Shown here: positions 53,887 to 62,397 of the stretch, in pieces
How positions within the stretch are numbered: the stretch's first letter is position 1
Layout of the letters: each line of letters starts with the position of its first letter
Source of the DNA: Mangrovibacillus cuniculi
Lineage (GTDB): Bacteria > Bacillota > Bacilli > Bacillales > R1DC41
NCBI RefSeq assembly: GCF_015482585.1
Contig: NZ_CP049742.1
Coordinates: forward strand, 1,198,501-1,262,500
DNA length: 64,000 bases
Reading direction: 5' to 3'
Notes under the pieces: generated by a model
Told to the model about the DNA's origin: nothing
The model's input: only the letters and a program-made list of their open reading frames with translations
The model's database searches: none
Position numbers and translations under genes: made by a program

Positions 53887-54651
53887 CTACACTTTAGAGA
53901 TTATGTCGATAAATTGATTCGTAACACTTGTAGATGATCTAGTTAAGTGAACACGGTGATAAGATTCATCCATATCCAGCGCTTCAGCTAGCCACCCTCC
54001 TAACGAATTACCTCTTTTATCTAGTTCTACAACTCCTTCTATAGAATCATCAGATAAGTGAACAATATATAGTTCAATCTCATCAAATTTAGAGCGAAAA
54101 GCTCCTGATACTGGAACAAATTCGAATTTTTGAACAAACGGTAGGTTACTTCTCATCCAACGAGGTGCTGCTTCACATTCCACCTTACGAAGCTTGAAAC
54201 CTTCATTTTCTAAGCCTTCCATCAATTCTTTTAATATTGGTAATGGACTAATTTCGATGAAATCCTTATCTTCTGGATCAATTGCACCTTTGATATCCAT
54301 TTCTGTTTCTAACCACACTCTAACACTGCCATAAGTAACTGGAACTGTTGCAGGGATTTGTAATGTAAAATCTAACAGCTTCTCTTCTCTTGCTTTTAAT
54401 GAGAAATTATCTGTGACTCTGACTTTATGAATGACTGTTGGGATTTTTTGTTTATGATCATCTTTTTCTTTTTCATACACAGTTTTAACGGCAATAGTAA
54501 TACCATCCATCTCTTGATCTACTGTTCCACCTGTTAAAAGAATTTTTCCGCTAACTGTTTCTCCCTGTCTAACTCGAGAAGTAGACAGTTGAGCATCAAC
54601 TGTAGCTCCACCTACACCAATTTTCGCTAAAGCTCTTTGAAAAAACGACAT
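53887..54651 (-). CDS. spo0M: Sporulation-control protein Spo0M
   Basis: 254 residues of arrestin-like fold: starts MSFFQRALAKIGVGGATVDA, continues with beta strands and GSVRVWLETEMDIKGAIDP, ends with a Spo0M-type second half (FVPVSGAFRSKFDEIELYI). In B. subtilis Spo0M modulates early sporulation and is linked to cell division and the cytoskeleton. GGGG lies before ATG 54651. Expression by sigma-H (reported for B. subtilis) was not checked by consensus here. Confidence 0.92.
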   Translation of the reverse strand: MSFFQRALAKIGVGGATVDAQLSTSRVRQGETVSGKILLTGGTVDQEMDGITIAVKTVYEKEKDDHKQKIPTVIHKVRVTDNFSLKAREEKLLDFTLQIPATVPVTYGSVRVWLETEMDIKGAIDPEDKDFIEISPLPILKELMEGLENEGFKLRKVECEAAPRWMRSNLPFVQKFEFVPVSGAFRSKFDEIELYIVHLSDDSIEGVVELDKRGNSLGGWLAEALDMDESYHRVHLTRSSTSVTNQFIDIISKV

Positions 54652-54794
54652 ATTTTCCCCACCTTTAATATTTTCCTTTTATACGTATTTACTGACTAGT
54701 TAGTTTCACTAATTATCTATTATATATGATTATTTGAAAATAAATTTTTTTTTTCAAAACTCATCGTTTCTCTTGAATCGATCCCAAAACGAAG

Positions 54795-54840
54795 CAAGAG
54801 CCATACCAATGTATAACACTCTACATTCGTATAGCTCTTG
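54795..54840. other. Long imperfect hairpin before a T-run
   Basis: CAAGAGC and GCTCTTG close the stem, with ATAC/GTAT and AATGTA/TACATT inside. T7 follows on the plus strand. It lies directly beyond the YozD-like stop and may serve as its terminator on the minus strand, though the T-run is better for the plus strand, where I find no gene. Confidence 0.5.
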
Positions 54841-54847
54841 TGTTTTT

Positions 54848-55015
54848 TTATTCGTCAAATTCATCAATAATCGCTTTTTCAATGAGGTAATCAAAAACGA
54901 TATCTGCGAGTTCTTCCACTTCGTCCTCCGTTGGTACAAATCCACGTTTCATTAGTTGTTGATAAAAAAACTCTGCCATTTCTTCGGTGTCAATAATTAC
55001 TTCCATTTCTCGCAT
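54848..55015 (-). CDS. yozD: YozD-like acidic protein
   Basis: 55 residues, very acidic, starting MREMEVIIDTEEMAEFFYQQ and ending KAIIDEFDE. The sequence matches my memory of B. subtilis YozD nearly position by position in type (IDTEE..AEFFY, PTEDEV..LADI). Start ATG 55015 has GGGAG 9 bases upstream; an ATG 9 bases later is an alternative. Function unknown. YodN lies upstream on the same strand. Confidence 0.75.
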   Translation of the reverse strand: MREMEVIIDTEEMAEFFYQQLMKRGFVPTEDEVEELADIVFDYLIEKAIIDEFDE

Positions 55016-55079
55016 ACCTCATCGCTCCCTTCCTTTTTCACATATATGACAAAAGAAAAGCCTGTATGACAACAAAAGA

Positions 55080-55736
55080 TCAAGCGTGTTCATTTTCAGA
55101 TGAAAGTTTTTTTAATTGCTTTAAAATAGTTCGTAACATTTTCTCATATTTCTCATCACCAAACATTTTATATAGAGTTCGATAATCATTGTATGCATCT
55201 AATAATTTATCTACTGCTACTTTCCCAGCATAACGTTGAACCGGAAACACAACTTGTTTTTTTGGCGTTTTTGTTTCTTGTACTGGGAATTGGATGCCAT
55301 ATTTACTCGTGAGTACATCTGCTTGTTCAGCATCTGCAATTAATGTAATTTCTTCCTCATCAGCCTCTAACCAATCTCCATCAGTCATTCTTGTTAATTC
55401 ATAAATGACATCTTCCCAAGCATCTTCTTTATATCTCCATATCTCCGTTCGAAATCCAACTACCTTAAATAAATCTTGCCCATATCCTGTAACTTGAACG
55501 ATGTCACCAAAAAAGAATTTATATTCAATGTCAATTTGCTCTCTTTCCACTAAGGAGCCTTCATATTCAGATACTGGAATTAAGACTTGTTCTTTAAATA
55601 AACCCTCACTATGATTAATTTCATATAAGTATTTACCATCAATCGTCTTTATCTCGGTGATAAAGCCCACCGTACCGTAAATGACAATGACCACTTCTTC
55701 TCCAACTCGAAATTTTGGTTTCTTCCGCTTTGACAT
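55080..55736 (-). CDS. yodN: YodN-like protein
   Basis: 218 residues, soluble. The N-terminal half has two SH3-like beta modules (FRVGEEVVIVIYGTVGFITE and FFGDIVQVTGYGQDLFKVVG); the C-terminal half is helical and basic (AVDKLLDAYNDYRTLYKMFG). Start ATG 55736 after AGGAGG. Length and context (YozD next to it) match B. subtilis YodN, function unknown. Confidence 0.7.
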   Translation of the reverse strand: MSKRKKPKFRVGEEVVIVIYGTVGFITEIKTIDGKYLYEINHSEGLFKEQVLIPVSEYEGSLVEREQIDIEYKFFFGDIVQVTGYGQDLFKVVGFRTEIWRYKEDAWEDVIYELTRMTDGDWLEADEEEITLIADAEQADVLTSKYGIQFPVQETKTPKKQVVFPVQRYAGKVAVDKLLDAYNDYRTLYKMFGDEKYEKMLRTILKQLKKLSSENEHA

Positions 55737-55914
55737 GGCCTCCTGTCCCCTTCATCCTATGGTTTTATAGTATATGCAAAAAAATCAAGAAGGGGTATGA
55801 ACGAGAAAAAATAGGCTTGTTCTTCATTGTTGAAGTGACAAAGGTTTAAAAGAATCTCCTCTCAGGTAACATACCTTCCCGTAATGGAAAAATAAATTGT
55901 TACTGGCTACGTAT

Positions 55915-55955
55915 AAAACAGAGACGTCCACAAAAGAAGTGAACGTCTCTGTTTT
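55915..55955. terminator. Terminator of the YozE-like gene
   Basis: AAAACAGAGACGT pairs with ACGTCTCTGTTTT; the stop codon of the gene touches its edge. Confidence 0.85.
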
Positions 55956-56181
55956 ATCTTTGACTACGATATGTTTCGTAATATTCCCATGCTTCATCAA
56001 AAATGGACATAGAGGAAAGGTACGGAGCATTAAGTTCTAAATAATTCGTTAATTCTGAGTAGCTAGTAGATTGTCTTGGAAACAGATGATCATCATAGGC
56101 ACTATTTGCGAAATGACCGATTTCTGATTTCGGGGACGGATCTCTGTATGACATTAAAAAATGATAAAAACTTTTATTCAC
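55954..56181 (-). CDS. yozE: YozE-like protein (UPF0346)
   Basis: Small helical SAM-like protein: KSFYHFLMSYRDPSPKSEIG, FANSAYDDHLFPRQS and YLELNAPYLSSMSIFDEAW are the UPF0346 signature. The frame opens at ATG 56229, but that has no ribosome binding site and adds 16 residues that the family lacks; GTG 56181 gives 75 residues, close to the usual 74. The site before GTG is weak too, so the start is unsure. Confidence 0.8.
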   Translation of the reverse strand: MNKSFYHFLMSYRDPSPKSEIGHFANSAYDDHLFPRQSTSYSELTNYLELNAPYLSSMSIFDEAWEYYETYRSQR

Positions 56182-56384
56182 AACTTGTCCAAACCTTTCT
56201 TGAAACTCTTTCTTTGTGAAAGGCTTCATGTATTTATCTTATATTGTAAAGTGGTTATGATTTTTTGCAAGGTATATGCAGGAACTAGTTGTATTTTTAA
56301 TATTGAGATTCCGTTATGATCTAGCTAAATCACGTTCCTCTGCTTGTCAACGCTAGAAAAGAAAAGAAAAGAAAAATTTAAATT

Positions 56385-56450
56385 TACTCATCTATGATCA
56401 GACCACATCACGAGGCGAGCGATGAGTTGTTACAAGTCACGTAACAATTT
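56385..56450 (+). repeat. R1 structured repeat, divergent copy with a compensated stem
   Basis: ACTCATC pairs with GATGAGT, where other copies have ACTCAGT with ACTGAGT, so both arms changed together. The core CCACATCACG and the last hairpin GTTAC..GTAAC remain, while the nested GTGG arm is lost. Lies in the 323-base gap before the chemoreceptor gene; besides R1 I see an AAAAG-rich stretch (56356-56376). Confidence 0.7.
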
Positions 56451-56552
56451 TTTTATCTATAATTGAAAGAATTTGTAGAAAATTCTACCTTCAGTCTATA
56501 CAATAGACCTATGCCCATAGACACATAAACCATTCAGGAAGAGGGGGACCTT

Positions 56553-58337
56553 ATGAAACGTTTACTATCAAGCATTAAAAAGGGAGAAAAATCACCAAAG
56601 ATTAAGAGAAAAGTAAAAATGCCAAAATGGAATATTGGCTTTTTACGAACTATTAGTGGAAAAGTGTTGTTTTCCTTTGGATTACTAACTACTCTACTTA
56701 TTGTGTCTTCTGTTGTAAGTTATGTAAATAACCAAAAGCTTGCACAAGAGATTACAAACGTAACAGAGCGAGATATGCTAGTTAATACCAAAATGCAAGA
56801 GCTTTTAAGGGCACTAATAGACATTGAGCTGGGTCAACGAGGATATGTCATCACAGGTAGTGAAGACTCCCTTACTCCCTATAATAATGGTAAAGAGACT
56901 GTAGAATCTTCCATTACCGACTTAAAGTCATCAGTTACTAACGAAGAACAGATCTCTAGGTTGGAATCCATTTATGAGAATTATAACTTTTGGGTAGGGT
57001 ATGTAGATCGTGTGGTAGAAACAAGACAATATAATGGCGCTCAAGCCGCTTCTCTCCTGTTGTCCTCTGGTCAAGGCCAAACATACATACAAGAATTACG
57101 TTCAGAAGTTGAAACACTTCTTTCTGAAGAATCTAATCTAAGCAAAGAAAGAATTGCGTCTCTAAATAGTCAGGTACTTATTGCACAAGGAATTACAGGT
57201 ATACTTTCTTTATTATCTATCATCCTAGCATTTTTCTTTGCAATAACGTTATCAAAAACAATAAAAAGAACTGTTAATACTATTAGTTCTTCCATACTGG
57301 AAATTGCAAATGCTGGTGGTGACTTGACTAAACGAATTCATGTTACGTCAAAAGATGAACTAGCAGGCTTAGCCAATGACACAAACCTTCTTATTGAAGG
57401 AATTGCAAAATTAGTTAGAGAAGTTGCTAGTATGTCAGAACACGTTTCTGCAAGTAGTCAACAGTTACTAGCCTCTTCCGAAGAGACTTCTAGAACAATC
57501 GAATCTATCTCTCAAACAACACTAGAGATTGCATCTGGCAGTGAGGAAACATCAACTAAGATGCAAGACGCCCTTGGTAAAATGAGTACTCTTGAGGAAT
57601 CAACGAATTCACTTCAATCACAAACCGTACAAATGGAACAATCTTCATCATCAATGCGTCAAGCTGCTGAAGATGGGAGAAACTCTATTGATCATGTAGT
57701 AAACAAGATGAACCAGCTTCAATTCGTTTTAGGAAGAAGTAATGATACAGTTCAATCATTAGGACAAAAATCTACAACTATCTCTTCCATGATTAAAGGA
57801 ATCACAGATATTGCGGATCAAACGAATCTTCTTGCTTTAAATGCAGCTATTGAAGCGGCAAGAGCAGGACAGCATGGTAAAGGATTCGCAGTTGTAGCCG
57901 ACGAAGTAAGAAAATTAGCTGAACAATCACAAGTTACAGCAAATGAAATTACGAATGTTGTAGCTTCCATTCAAGAAGAGATAAAAACATTATTGTCTCA
58001 CAACGATGAAAACATGAAAGAAATGAAACAAAGTGTAGATAGTTCATTAGAGACAAAGTCAGTCTTTGAAACCATTTTAAGTCAAATTGAAAAGACGACT
58101 GCCGATATTGCAAACATCTCATCTCATATATACCAAACCAAATCGTTGAGTGGAGATGTAAAAGGTGCTTTTGATTATGTCTCTCAAATCGCTAAGACGA
58201 CTGCAATGAATTCGGAGCAAACGGCAGCTGCATCGGAAGAAGGATCTGCAGCAATGGAACAAATGACAGCATCAGCTGCTGAACTTTCTAGACAAGCGGA
58301 AGATTTACAGCGTCTAGTAGGCAATTTTAAAATGTAA
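56553..58337 (+). CDS. Methyl-accepting chemotaxis protein with CHASE3 sensor
   Basis: 594 residues. A basic N-terminus, transmembrane helix near 38-60, extracellular four-helix CHASE3 domain ([20 protein letters not shown] is the signature), second helix near 215-235, HAMP, and a long signalling coiled coil with the hairpin tip [18 protein letters not shown]. Methylation-type helices flank it. Ligand unknown. The start (GAGGGGG before ATG 56553) is clear. Single gene with terminator. Confidence 0.92.
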   Translation: MKRLLSSIKKGEKSPKIKRKVKMPKWNIGFLRTISGKVLFSFGLLTTLLIVSSVVSYVNNQKLAQEITNVTERDMLVNTKMQELLRALIDIELGQRGYVITGSEDSLTPYNNGKETVESSITDLKSSVTNEEQISRLESIYENYNFWVGYVDRVVETRQYNGAQAASLLLSSGQGQTYIQELRSEVETLLSEESNLSKERIASLNSQVLIAQGITGILSLLSIILAFFFAITLSKTIKRTVNTISSSILEIANAGGDLTKRIHVTSKDELAGLANDTNLLIEGIAKLVREVASMSEHVSASSQQLLASSEETSRTIESISQTTLEIASGSEETSTKMQDALGKMSTLEESTNSLQSQTVQMEQSSSSMRQAAEDGRNSIDHVVNKMNQLQFVLGRSNDTVQSLGQKSTTISSMIKGITDIADQTNLLALNAAIEAARAGQHGKGFAVVADEVRKLAEQSQVTANEITNVVASIQEEIKTLLSHNDENMKEMKQSVDSSLETKSVFETILSQIEKTTADIANISSHIYQTKSLSGDVKGAFDYVSQIAKTTAMNSEQTAAASEEGSAAMEQMTASAAELSRQAEDLQRLVGNFKM

Positions 58338-58353
58338 TTTTGTACATGTAATT

Positions 58354-58386
58354 AAAAAAGGATTGCCAATTGGCAATCCTTTTTTT
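58354..58386. terminator. Terminator of the chemoreceptor gene
   Basis: AAAAAGGATTGCCAA and its exact complement form an uninterrupted palindrome ending in T7. Confidence 0.9.
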
Positions 58387-58499
58387 CTAGCTCCTAGTGT
58401 GCAGGTGCTCGGGAAAGTTCAATAGCCCTCCGGTGGCTGAAGAGCTGCCTCCTCGGTCTCTTGAACTTTCCTGCCGCACCTAAGCGCACGCTAGGAGCT
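58387..58499 (+). repeat. R2 repeat, copy 1
   Basis: 113 bp from CTAGCTCCTAGTGTGC to GCACGCTAGGAGCT: imperfect terminal inverted repeats, GC-rich centre with GGTGGCTGAAGAGCTGCCTC. No coding capacity. Followed after 11 bases by an almost identical copy. Confidence 0.85.
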
Positions 58500-58510
58500 T
58501 TTCTCTTTGT

Positions 58511-58623
58511 CTAGCTCCTGGTGCGCAACCGCTCGGAAAAGTCCAAAAGCCCTCCGGTGGCTGAAGAGCTGCCTCCTCGGTCTCTTGAACTTTCCTGCCG
58601 CACCTAAGCGCACGCTAGGAGCT
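58511..58623 (+). repeat. R2 repeat, copy 2
   Basis: Also 113 bp, from CTAGCTCCTGGTGCGC to CGCTAGGAGCT. The right 70 bases are identical to copy 1; differences cluster in the left third. It ends 7 bases before the YjcZ-like stop codon, so the tandem sits between two convergent genes. Confidence 0.85.
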
Positions 58624-58630
58624 TTTCTAA

Positions 58631-58774
58631 TCAATCACAATTATAGTTGTAGCATGCGCCAATAATGATTAAAAGAATAAATAATACTACAATCAAAGCA
58701 AACCAATTTGAATTTCCGCATCCACCATAACCGTAAGCTGGGTAAGCTGGGTATCCACATTCGTAACCGTACAT
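58631..58774 (-). CDS. YjcZ-family sporulation protein
   Basis: 47 residues: a Gly/Tyr/Cys/Pro-rich start ([20 protein letters not shown]), then one hydrophobic helix [16 protein letters not shown], the hallmark of the YjcZ family (related to SscA), and a Cys-containing tail. GGAG lies 9 bases before ATG 58774. A CATATGATA box 43-51 bases upstream fits a sigma-K -10, but no -35 is clear. Spore-coat assembly role is inferred from SscA. Confidence 0.82.
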   Translation of the reverse strand: MYGYECGYPAYPAYGYGGCGNSNWFALIVVLFILLIIIGACYNYNCD

Positions 58775-59022
58775 GTGTAGTCACTCCTCAGATGTTTTGT
58801 TTTCTCTTACAGTCGTATCATATGCACTAAGGGCAAAAGCGGACTGTGTATTTGCCTAATTTTTTATTTTGGGCTAGGCTATGTAAGTTTCGAAAAGAAA
58901 ACATTAGTGATAAGAACATGGTAAGGATGGTGTTTTATTCTTCAAATAGTAATAAAGGAATTACCCATCTAAGGAAAGAGCAAACTACTATGCTTGAGAT
59001 ATGTAATACATCGACTCTTCAC

Positions 59023-59063
59023 AAAAAAGTCAAAAACCACAAAATGTGATTTTTGACTTTTTT
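59023..59063. terminator. Terminator of the IIA-Glc gene
   Basis: AAAAAAGTCAAAAA pairs with TTTTTGACTTTTTT. An apparent 67-codon frame on the plus strand across this stretch is not real. Confidence 0.85.
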
Positions 59064-59067
59064 TCAT

Positions 59068-59568
59068 TTATTTAGCTGTAACTGTCATAATTGAATCTTG
59101 GCCTGCTGTAACTGGTTTTCCTGTTTCTGTCTCTACTGATGCTAGCTCATCGCCATTCGTAATGATGATTGGTGTTACAGTAGCTTTTGCTTTTTGTTTC
59201 ACTAGTTCCATATCAAAAGTAACTAGTGTATCACCAACAGAAACTTTATCCCCTTCTCCTACATGTGCTTCAAACCCTTCCCCTTTCATACCAACTGTTT
59301 CTAAGCCGATATGAATAAGAACTTCCGCACCATTTTCAGCTTTTAAGCCTACTGCATGTTTTGTAGGGAAAACTTGCATAACTTCACCATTGACAGGCGA
59401 AACAACTTTTCCTTCAGTAGGTTCAATTGCTACTCCGTCACCCATCATTTTTTGAGAGAAAACTGGATCTGGTACTTCTTCTAAAGAAACAAGCTCTCCT
59501 GTTAATGGTGCTTTTATTGCAATTCCTTTTGGTGCTTCTTCTTTTTTTCCAAATAATTTTTTAAACAA
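59068..59568 (-). CDS. ypqE: PTS glucose-type IIA protein (Crr/YpqE)
   Basis: 166 residues, a free-standing IIA-Glc domain. Both active-site His are present: VFPTKHAVGL and VLIHIGLETVGM (phosphoryl acceptor). Starts at TTG 59568 after AAAGGTG. B. subtilis YpqE is the same length and also stands alone; it may phosphorylate sugars' IIB domains lacking their own IIA. The neighbouring msrAB matches the ypq-ypp region of B. subtilis. Confidence 0.88.
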   Translation of the reverse strand: MFKKLFGKKEEAPKGIAIKAPLTGELVSLEEVPDPVFSQKMMGDGVAIEPTEGKVVSPVNGEVMQVFPTKHAVGLKAENGAEVLIHIGLETVGMKGEGFEAHVGEGDKVSVGDTLVTFDMELVKQKAKATVTPIIITNGDELASVETETGKPVTAGQDSIMTVTAK

Positions 59569-59693
59569 CTTATATACACACCTTTCTATACTATGTATTT
59601 ACACTAAATTTAATGGAGTAAAACATGTGAATATATACACACACTTGAAGAATTTTACCATAAGTTATTTTTGGATGCCATGAAAAGCTTTCA

Positions 59694-59707
59694 TGTAAAC
59701 ACTTTCA
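59694..59707 (+). promoter_or_regulatory. Cre-like site upstream of the IIA-Glc gene
   Basis: TGTAAACACTTTCA differs from a good cre (TGTAAACGCTTTCA) at one central base. It lies about 125 bases before the gene. Just beside it (59681-59693) is TGAAAAGCTTTCA, another palindrome. Catabolite control of a PTS gene would make sense, but the mismatch is in the core. Confidence 0.35.
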
Positions 59708-59789
59708 TCTATAAATTACTCAACGATAGAAGATTTCTCCAACTTTATCGCAAATAATTACACTCATTTTCGAGCCACTAAATTAGTAT

Positions 59790-60224
59790 TTACTTATTTT
59801 TAAATAACTTAACATACTCTCCGTATCCTTCTTCTTCCAATTTATCTATTGGAACAAAGCGAAGCGCAGCAGAATTGATACAATAACGTAAACCACCTGC
59901 TTCTTTAGGGCCATCTGGAAAAACATGGCCTAAATGTGTCTTGCCTTCTTTTCCTCTCACCTCTGTTCGAATCATAAAATGTGAAAGATCTTTTTTCTCT
60001 TCAATTTCATGTTCCTCTATTGGTCTTGTAAAACTCGGCCATCCACAACCAGCATCATATTTATCACGTGAATGGAAAAGTGGCTTTCCTGAAACAATAT
60101 CTACATAAATACCATCTTCAAAATGATTGTAATATTCATTTTGATATGGTGGTTCTGTTCCATTATTTTGGGTAACCTCGTATTGTATAGGTGTTAGTTT
60201 TTTTAATTTCTCTTCTCTATTCAT
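59790..60224 (-). CDS. msrB: Peptide-methionine (R)-S-oxide reductase
   Basis: 144 residues from ATG 60224, 7 bases after GGGGG; the frame to 60353 overlaps msrA and is not used. Catalytic Cys in [12 protein letters not shown], with [25 protein letters not shown]. The zinc-binding CxxC pairs are absent, as in B. subtilis MsrB. Overlaps the end of msrA by 8 bases. Confidence 0.93.
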   Translation of the reverse strand: MNREEKLKKLTPIQYEVTQNNGTEPPYQNEYYNHFEDGIYVDIVSGKPLFHSRDKYDAGCGWPSFTRPIEEHEIEEKKDLSHFMIRTEVRGKEGKTHLGHVFPDGPKEAGGLRYCINSAALRFVPIDKLEEEGYGEYVKLFKNK

Positions 60225-60743
60225 TATTTTTCCCCCAATGCTTTTCAATAAAAGCTTTTCTACCAGAGCCTGTTTGATAAGAATTGTACCTTGCTGGGTT
60301 CTTTTTGTAAAAATCTTGATGATATTCCTCTGCAGGATAAAACTTAGAGGCACTTGTTATTGGTGTAACGATTGAGCTAGTAAATTTTCCGCTTGACTCA
60401 AGCTTTTGTTTTGATTGTTCGGCCTTTATTCGTTGTTCTTCATTATGAACAAATATTTCGGTACGATAACTTGAACCTCGATCATAAAACTGCCCACCTG
60501 CGTCTGTTGGATCAATTTGTTGCCAAAATAGTTCAAGTAATGTTTCATATTTCATAATTGTAGGATCAAATGTAATTTGTACCGCTTCTGTGTGTCCAGT
60601 AAGATTTGTACATACTTCTTCATAAGTAGGGTTTTCTTTATGCCCCCAGTATATCCTGAAATGACGGATTCAACTCCTGGATATTGGTCAAATGGTTTAA
60701 CCATACACCAAAAGCAGCCTCCTGCAAAAGTTGCTTTTTCCAA
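60217..60743 (-). pseudogene. msrA: Peptide-methionine (S)-S-oxide reductase with a frameshift
   Basis: Starts at TTG 60743 (GGAGG, 8 bases) with the catalytic motif GGCFWC (Cys about 10), runs to SGYTGG, then the frame is lost at the G5 tract (60647-60643) and continues 27 or so wrong residues. The rest, KYETLLELFWQQIDPTDAGG onward to [10 protein letters not shown], lies in the other frame to 60217. One more G would give [18 protein letters not shown], the family's normal sequence, and about 175 residues. Real mutation or base-call error; see findings. Confidence 0.88.
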
Positions 60744-60877
60744 TACACTCGCCTCCCGCTGATTTTACTTTTAGTGTACCCCTTTTTAAGATAATTCTCT
60801 AATCATCCGACTTCTAAACACCAAACAAGACTATTCAGCATATCGTATAGGCGTATCCCTATAAAGGAGTGGAAGTT

Positions 60878-61615
60878 ATGAATCAAGATCAATTATTTCA
60901 AAAAGCAGCAATGTATGATTTATTATCTTGTTATTACAAATACAGTGACCCCACACTTCACGTGAAGTATTATGAAAAACATCTTAAGTATATGCACAAA
61001 GCGTTGCAAACAGTTAGAGGTACTTCTCAGCAAGGTGGCTTAGCTTACGTTAGAGCATTACACGCAGCTCCAGATGCACCAGCTGTAGATATCTTCGTCA
61101 ATGGTAATCGTGTCCTTACTAATGTTAAGTTCGGTCAAATCAGTGATTACTTACCTCTACCGGCCGGGTCTTACCACATTGACATTTATCCTACTGGTAA
61201 TCAAACCACCACTGTTATCAGTAAAAAAGTAAAAGTAGAGCCAAACCAAGTACTAACATTAGCTGCAATAGGATTAGGAAACTCTCTACGTTTACTACCT
61301 TACGCTGACGATCCGTTTGTTCCAAATAACGAGACAAAAGTTCGTTTTATACACCTTTCTCCTGATGCACCAGCAGTAGATATTGCTGTAAAAGGAGGAG
61401 ATGTAATTTTTGAAAATATCTCTTACAAGCAAGCAACTGATTACTTAGGATTAACTCCTATGACTGTTAATCTTGAAGTACGTATTGCAGGTACAAAAGA
61501 CGTCGTTCTAGACGTGCCAAACGTAAGCTTAAGTCCAAATGAATCCTATACTATTTTCGCACTGGGAAAAGCAAGTGGTTCACCTGAACTAGAAGCAAAA
61601 CTTGTAAAAGGGTGA
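60878..61615 (+). CDS. DUF4397-domain protein
   Basis: 245 residues from ATG 60878, 8 bases after AAGGAG (a GTG 9 bases earlier is in frame). Two repeated beta domains, each with the motif VRALHAAPDAPAVDIFVNG and VRFIHLSPDAPAVDIAVKG (about 58-76 and 153-171). DUF4397 proteins are usually exported, but here a 45-residue Tyr-rich N-terminus (YDLLSCYYKYSDPTLHVKYY) replaces the signal peptide. Spore or cell-surface attachment is possible; function unknown. Confidence 0.78.
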   Translation: MNQDQLFQKAAMYDLLSCYYKYSDPTLHVKYYEKHLKYMHKALQTVRGTSQQGGLAYVRALHAAPDAPAVDIFVNGNRVLTNVKFGQISDYLPLPAGSYHIDIYPTGNQTTTVISKKVKVEPNQVLTLAAIGLGNSLRLLPYADDPFVPNNETKVRFIHLSPDAPAVDIAVKGGDVIFENISYKQATDYLGLTPMTVNLEVRIAGTKDVVLDVPNVSLSPNESYTIFALGKASGSPELEAKLVKG

Positions 61616-61751
61616 TTTTTTCAGGAATTTATACAACACTCTTTTCTTAATAGTCTTGCAGGACACATGACACCTAATTCAATTCCTCTCATGATCCCTG
61701 AGAGAATTGCACAATACGCCTACCAGTTGTTTTTTTACATTAGATATTTAC

Positions 61752-61797
61752 AAAAAAGAGCTTAGTCAAAGCGTTTACTTCGACTGAGCTCTTTTTA
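61752..61797. terminator. Bidirectional terminator
   Basis: AAAAAAGAGCTTAGTC pairs with GACTGAGCTCTTTTT, with one mismatch; it lies between the DUF4397 gene and ypmS. Confidence 0.8.
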
Positions 61798-62379
61798 TTT
61801 TGGTAGTTCAATAGTAAATTCTTGATTCTCTTTTGATAAGTCAATGGAGGAAGCTTTGACCTTTGTCCCATTTTTTAGTTCATGTTCTGACAAAGCAACA
61901 TAAATAATGTTTTCAGAAGGCATGACACGAACCCATTCAGGAAATTCGTATTGTCGATCAATGTACCCCATGATATAGGAAATAGGCACTTTAAGACCAC
62001 CTACTTGAAGATCATCTGCTTGTAAGACAACGTCTCCATTTTCTTGTGCTTCTGGAATAAAGTCTACTTGCATTTGAATCGTACTCGAAAATACAGGTAC
62101 TTCTCCTTTAAGCTTCACAGCATCCTCTATTTCGATATCATATTCTATTTCTCCAACGGCCCAATCTTGAGAAGACAAGGTGTGATCAATTAGTTTATTT
62201 AGATCTACTTTGTTCAACGAGATGTTAAATTGTGTTCCATTTACTTTTGCACTGCTTGGTGCAGAGATAAAATTGCTTTTTGTAGAAGTGGCACTAAAGA
62301 ATAAGAATAGGATAGCTACCATATTTAAGGCGAGCAAAATCCAAAACGCAAAAGCCCACGGCGAACGCTTTTTATTCAT
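61795..62379 (-). CDS. ypmS: YpmS-like membrane-anchored protein (DUF2140)
   Basis: 194 residues: one N-terminal anchor (about 8-29), then a beta-rich extracytoplasmic domain with ISLNKVDLNKLIDHTL and IMGYIDRQYEFPEWVRV, the usual end of YpmS. Always paired with YpmR in Bacillus; role unknown, perhaps lipoprotein or lipid handling at the surface. Starts 18 bases after ypmR. Confidence 0.85.
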   Translation of the reverse strand: MNKKRSPWAFAFWILLALNMVAILFLFFSATSTKSNFISAPSSAKVNGTQFNISLNKVDLNKLIDHTLSSQDWAVGEIEYDIEIEDAVKLKGEVPVFSSTIQMQVDFIPEAQENGDVVLQADDLQVGGLKVPISYIMGYIDRQYEFPEWVRVMPSENIIYVALSEHELKNGTKVKASSIDLSKENQEFTIELPK

Positions 62380-62397
62380 CTTTTCCTCCTGTTGATA

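Noticed and set aside
54734-54955. Open frames on both strands over the YozD region
   Set aside because: They are shadows: the real gene is the shorter 55-codon YozD-like frame at 54848-55015 with a family match.
55824-56030. 68-codon frame on the minus strand
   Set aside because: It runs through a terminator and overlaps the end of the YozE-like gene; no ribosome binding site.
56356-56376. GAAAA tandem repeat as phase-variable tract
   Set aside because: Only three to four units, in a non-coding gap about 180 bases before the chemoreceptor start, without a link to promoter spacing.
58846-59049. 67-codon frame on the plus strand
   Set aside because: No ribosome binding site, mixed composition with no pattern, and its end runs into the IIA-Glc terminator.
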